Shown piece by piece: positions 62,401 through 64,000 of a DNA stretch of 64,000 nucleotides. The DNA lies in contig NZ_JACBJI010000004.1 of assembly GCF_013401995.1 (NCBI RefSeq), positions 364,491 to 428,490 on the forward strand. The letters run 5' to 3'. Source of the stretch: Flavobacterium agri (lineage in GTDB: Bacteria; Bacteroidota; Bacteroidia; Flavobacteriales; Flavobacteriaceae). The notes beneath the pieces were generated by a model. It was not told where the DNA came from. It made no database searches and saw only the letters and a list, made by a program, of their open reading frames with translations. Each line of letters starts with the position of its first letter. Position 1 is the first letter of the stretch. The translations under genes and the position numbers were made by a program.

Positions 62401-64000
62401 TTGTCTGCGATCAACATCCGCGGACAATTGTTGCCGATGATCGCTTCGGCTACCGTTATACCGAACCACAATTATCGTATTAAACTTGCAATCGGGGATT
62501 ATCAGGATAGCATCGTAAACTCTGCGGTATTCCTCGAAGCGGGAAGTTTCAACGTAGGCCAAACCGACGTATTCGATCCGAATAACTCTACATTCCCTGA
62601 TCTTGTCGGTCCTGCCGCCGGATGTCCGGGCGAGACTTTCGTTTTGCAAGCCGGTTCCTCGCCGATTGCCGGCGCGACTTATCAGTGGTTTATGAACGAC
62701 CTTGAAATGCCGGGCGAGACGAACTATACTTTGTCTGTCGATGAAGCCGGTGTTTATTCGGTTATCGTAACCGTTGGCGGATCGGGCGGAGGTTGTCAGC
62801 AAACAGATTCGATCACGGTAGAATACTTGCCAGATATGCCGCTTGGAAACCCTGCTGAACTTTTGGTTTGCGCGGGCCAACCTGCTGATCTTGAGGAAAT
62901 CAACACAGCGATCCTTAACGGATTGAACCCGAACCAATACAGCATCCAATTCCACCATTCTCAACAAGACGCGTTGGATGTGAACGACCCTATCCTGAAC
63001 TATAACGCTTACGATGGTATCAACGGCGATATGAACCTTGACGGCGAGCAGATTTTTGCCAGTATCGAAGATTTGCTTGGCTCCGGATGTATCGGTGTCC
63101 GTATGTTTACGCTCAATACTTATCCTTGCGGAAACCCGGTTACGCCACCGGATATGTATCTGTGTGATACGAATAATGACGGTACTGAAGATTTCGATAT
63201 TTCGGGTATTCCAGCTATTGCGTTGGGTCCGAACTCTACTGCAGATTATACAGTGACGCTTCACTACAACCAAGCTGAGGCCGATGGTGATACGAACCCT
63301 ATAGATCCGACTTTGCTTTTCCCAGGTTCGGAAGGAACGCAGATTTTTATCAGGATGGAAACCGTAACGGATCCTAACGTATATGCGACGACATTCTTTA
63401 CGTTGCATTTGTATCCTGATCCCGATGCTATCATTGCGGCTTCAACGACCTCTGTCTGCGTTGGCGGAACACAACCTGTCATTACGTTTACTGGGCAAGG
63501 CGGAACACAACCTTATACGTTTACTTATACGATCAACGGCGGTACGTCTTCTACGGTAACATCTCCTACAGGAAGCGATAGTGCTACCATTACCATCCCG
63601 ACTACGGCTCCAGATACGTTCGATGTCGATTTGATCAATGTTGCCGATGCGCATTGCGACACGAATCAGACAGAAAGCATTACCGTTACCGTGAACCCTG
63701 GACCGGAAGCAGTGCTTCAGGCGCCAATCGTGACGGCTTGTTTAAATGGACCTTCGCCTACGGTGACAATCGTCGGTTCGGGTGGAATTCCTCCATATAC
63801 ATTTACGTATACATTGTGTTCTGGCGGCCCTCAAACAGTTTTAAGCGACGCGGCCGGCCAAGCCACCGTGTCGATTCCGATTACGGCTGCAGGATCTTGT
63901 GTTTTCAATCTTCTAGACGTAGCCGATGCGAACTGCACGAGCGTACAGGACGATTCGGTCACCTTCACGATCAAGCCATTGCCTGACGCTACGGCGGCGG
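59482..64000 (+). CDS. Large secreted DUF11-repeat and choice-of-anchor L surface protein, 3' end outside the window
   Basis: The ATG at 59482 opens more than 1500 codons to the window edge. The signal peptide is KKKLLLLYFFFLSVSAFSQ. Six tandem DUF11-type beta-sandwich repeats of about 122-125 residues start at residues 21, 144, 266, 391, 515 and 640; each has TYTVTVTN-NGP-type strands and ends in a Cys-x2-Cys-x-Asp-x-Asp motif (such as CTQCTDTD). A choice-of-anchor L domain follows (about 774-1025: FPIKDGVIIGTA, FKFLFASEEYGPFQCTFGDV). After it come Ig-like segments (QWFMNDLEMPGETNYTLSVD) and SprB-like repeats with GGTQPYTFTYTINGG. Such proteins usually end in a T9SS type B sorting domain, which is not visible. 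Probably an adhesin. Confidence 0.88.
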   Translation, partial: MKKKLLLLYFFFLSVSAFSQADIVVTNSDFSNYYIPGTNNTYTVTVTNLGPNAATNVHVTNAIPAGIDYFSWWGSNGSVGVNDPLDNTIATLAVGQTVTYTIVVEVPASYLGPLTSQTVVTSATTDPNPACTQCIDTDVRATGADIEVINTNNQTQYIPGTTVTYTVTVANNGPLTAANVLVTNPIPAGITSFSWSGGGNSGTNVPLSDTIPSITAGSSVVYTIVIQVPVGFTGNLTSTASTSTPTADPVPGCPQCTDTDTQGFGADLEITNTDFQTTYVSGTTNTYTVTVTNNGPGVATDVQIDNAIPAGIPAANFSWNGSNGSSGTGTALSDLLPTLAAGSTVTYTINIIIPGAMTAPLTSQTVVTSTSTDPTPACTQCTDTDTNTFGADIEVVNTDNNITYVQGSNNVYIVTVTNHGPMDATNVHVTNPIPGGITAFSWTGSNGSTGTNVNLDDTIPTLAAGTTVTYTITLGVPAGFTGPLTSTTTVTSATTDPTPGCTQCVDTDTQALAGADLVVLKTDHASVFIPGAQMSYDITITNNGPDVATNVDVSDAVPAGIPAANVSWTGPNGTGTGAINENFATLNVGQTLTYTVIVTVPSSYDQETNLVNTVVVTSDTPDPNPTCAGCTDTDLPFAQANIVTFKSDSKATYLNNNELTYSITIANLGISDAVNVQVTDPMPPQITTMSWEGSNGSSGTGALQDVIASLAVGQVVTYQVTIFVPQNYDLTHANLTNTVTVTSDTPDPVPACPGCSDVDTAAPNWVTVNTSTYNLQELVEDVLIHSDCANVSNFTSQGYVGNTLPTNQNSCVGYFHHNNSDFPIKDGVIIGTAQVVGFQGQYTAGNNLPGSGAGDPQLQQVSNANGGTAGINDAAFVQFDFTPLTDSFSFKFLFASEEYGPFQCTFGDVFAFLLTDLSAPIVPGVNPINVAIIPDVTPPTAVSVLTVRDQAYNGTCPSVNPQWYDIHNADFPALSAINIRGQLLPMIASATVIPNHNYRIKLAIGDYQDSIVNSAVFLEAGSFNVGQTDVFDPNNSTFPDLVGPAAGCPGETFVLQAGSSPIAGATYQWFMNDLEMPGETNYTLSVDEAGVYSVIVTVGGSGGGCQQTDSITVEYLPDMPLGNPAELLVCAGQPADLEEINTAILNGLNPNQYSIQFHHSQQDALDVNDPILNYNAYDGINGDMNLDGEQIFASIEDLLGSGCIGVRMFTLNTYPCGNPVTPPDMYLCDTNNDGTEDFDISGIPAIALGPNSTADYTVTLHYNQAEADGDTNPIDPTLLFPGSEGTQIFIRMETVTDPNVYATTFFTLHLYPDPDAIIAASTTSVCVGGTQPVITFTGQGGTQPYTFTYTINGGTSSTVTSPTGSDSATITIPTTAPDTFDVDLINVADAHCDTNQTESITVTVNPGPEAVLQAPIVTACLNGPSPTVTIVGSGGIPPYTFTYTLCSGGPQTVLSDAAGQATVSIPITAAGSCVFNLLDVADANCTSVQDDSVTFTIKPLPDATAA

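Noticed and set aside
62032..63408. A 458-codon minus-strand reading opposite the surface-protein gene
   Set aside because: It has the low-complexity Arg/Ile/Thr composition expected from the antisense of Thr/Asn/Asp-rich codons and no recognisable family; the plus-strand reading has clear domains.

Overview
The window looks like chromosome of a member of the Flavobacteriaceae, most likely Flavobacterium or a close relative with unusually balanced base composition (near half G+C by eye, against roughly a third in typical Flavobacterium). The evidence is the gene set: SprA and RemB of gliding motility and type IX secretion, the alternative complex III (Act) operon, a DUF2723 membrane protein, a choice-of-anchor L surface protein and a PMT-type NADP malic enzyme. 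Promoters also follow the Bacteroidetes pattern (TAnnTTTG near -7, often TTTG near -33), Shine-Dalgarno sequences are weak or absent, and several starts are GTG or TTG. There is no prophage, insertion sequence, rRNA or CRISPR array. Most of the window is core genome.

Layout. 1-4.3 kb: the 5' part of a large DUF2723 membrane protein (minus strand, runs off the left edge), tRNA-Gln(TTG) and a tandem UspA protein. 4.3-8.9 kb: rimP-nusA-infB, with a terminator-like hairpin just before rimP. 8.9-9.3 kb: a small SPOR-domain protein facing infB. 9.5-21.1 kb: one operon, actABCDEF-coxB-coxA, encoding the alternative complex III quinol:cytochrome c oxidoreductase and two core subunits of the cytochrome c oxidase it feeds. 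21.2-22.0 kb: a YjdI-like Fe-S protein and two tandem small GNAT proteins. 22.0-27.3 kb: ruvB, queG, a small secreted unknown and maeB. 27.4-39.5 kb: ruvA, the giant sprA, gcvH, a VanZ-like gene, deoC, remB and a small membrane protein, a gene order I recall from the F. johnsoniae sprA-remB neighbourhood. 39.6-45.0 kb: the rest of the oxidase (heme o synthase, two subunit III-type proteins, subunit IV) and its assembly genes (SCO1, a cysteine-less SCO-like protein, DUF420, and an 82-residue CxxC protein). 45.0-46.8 kb: two minus-strand genes of unknown function (DUF4403 lipoprotein and partner). 47.0-54.2 kb: a MacAB-TolC-like exporter with one ATPase, two permeases, two adaptors and one TolC. 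54.2-58.1 kb: tsaB, then on the minus strand an MscS channel, a small acidic protein and a YyaL/DUF255 protein. 58.4-59.3 kb: an Nfu scaffold with a duplicated N-domain. 59.5-64 kb: the 5' 4.5 kb of a secreted adhesin-like protein (six DUF11 repeats, then a choice-of-anchor L domain and Ig-like segments) that runs off the right edge.

How the parts work together. The two respiratory loci together specify electron flow from menaquinol through ActABCDEF to an aa3-type oxidase and the factors that insert heme and copper. The proton motive force they make is what powers the gliding/T9SS machinery represented by sprA and remB, and the surface protein at the right edge is a likely T9SS client, although its C-terminus is not visible. 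I found no clear sign of a wholly new defence or mobile system. The more unusual items are the His-rich extensions of ActF and CoxA, the soluble insert in subunit III, the small unknowns in the oxidase assembly cluster, the doubled permease/adaptor exporter, the repeat adhesin with a conserved Cys pair in every unit, and three intergenic stretches with RNA-like or repeat-like structure.
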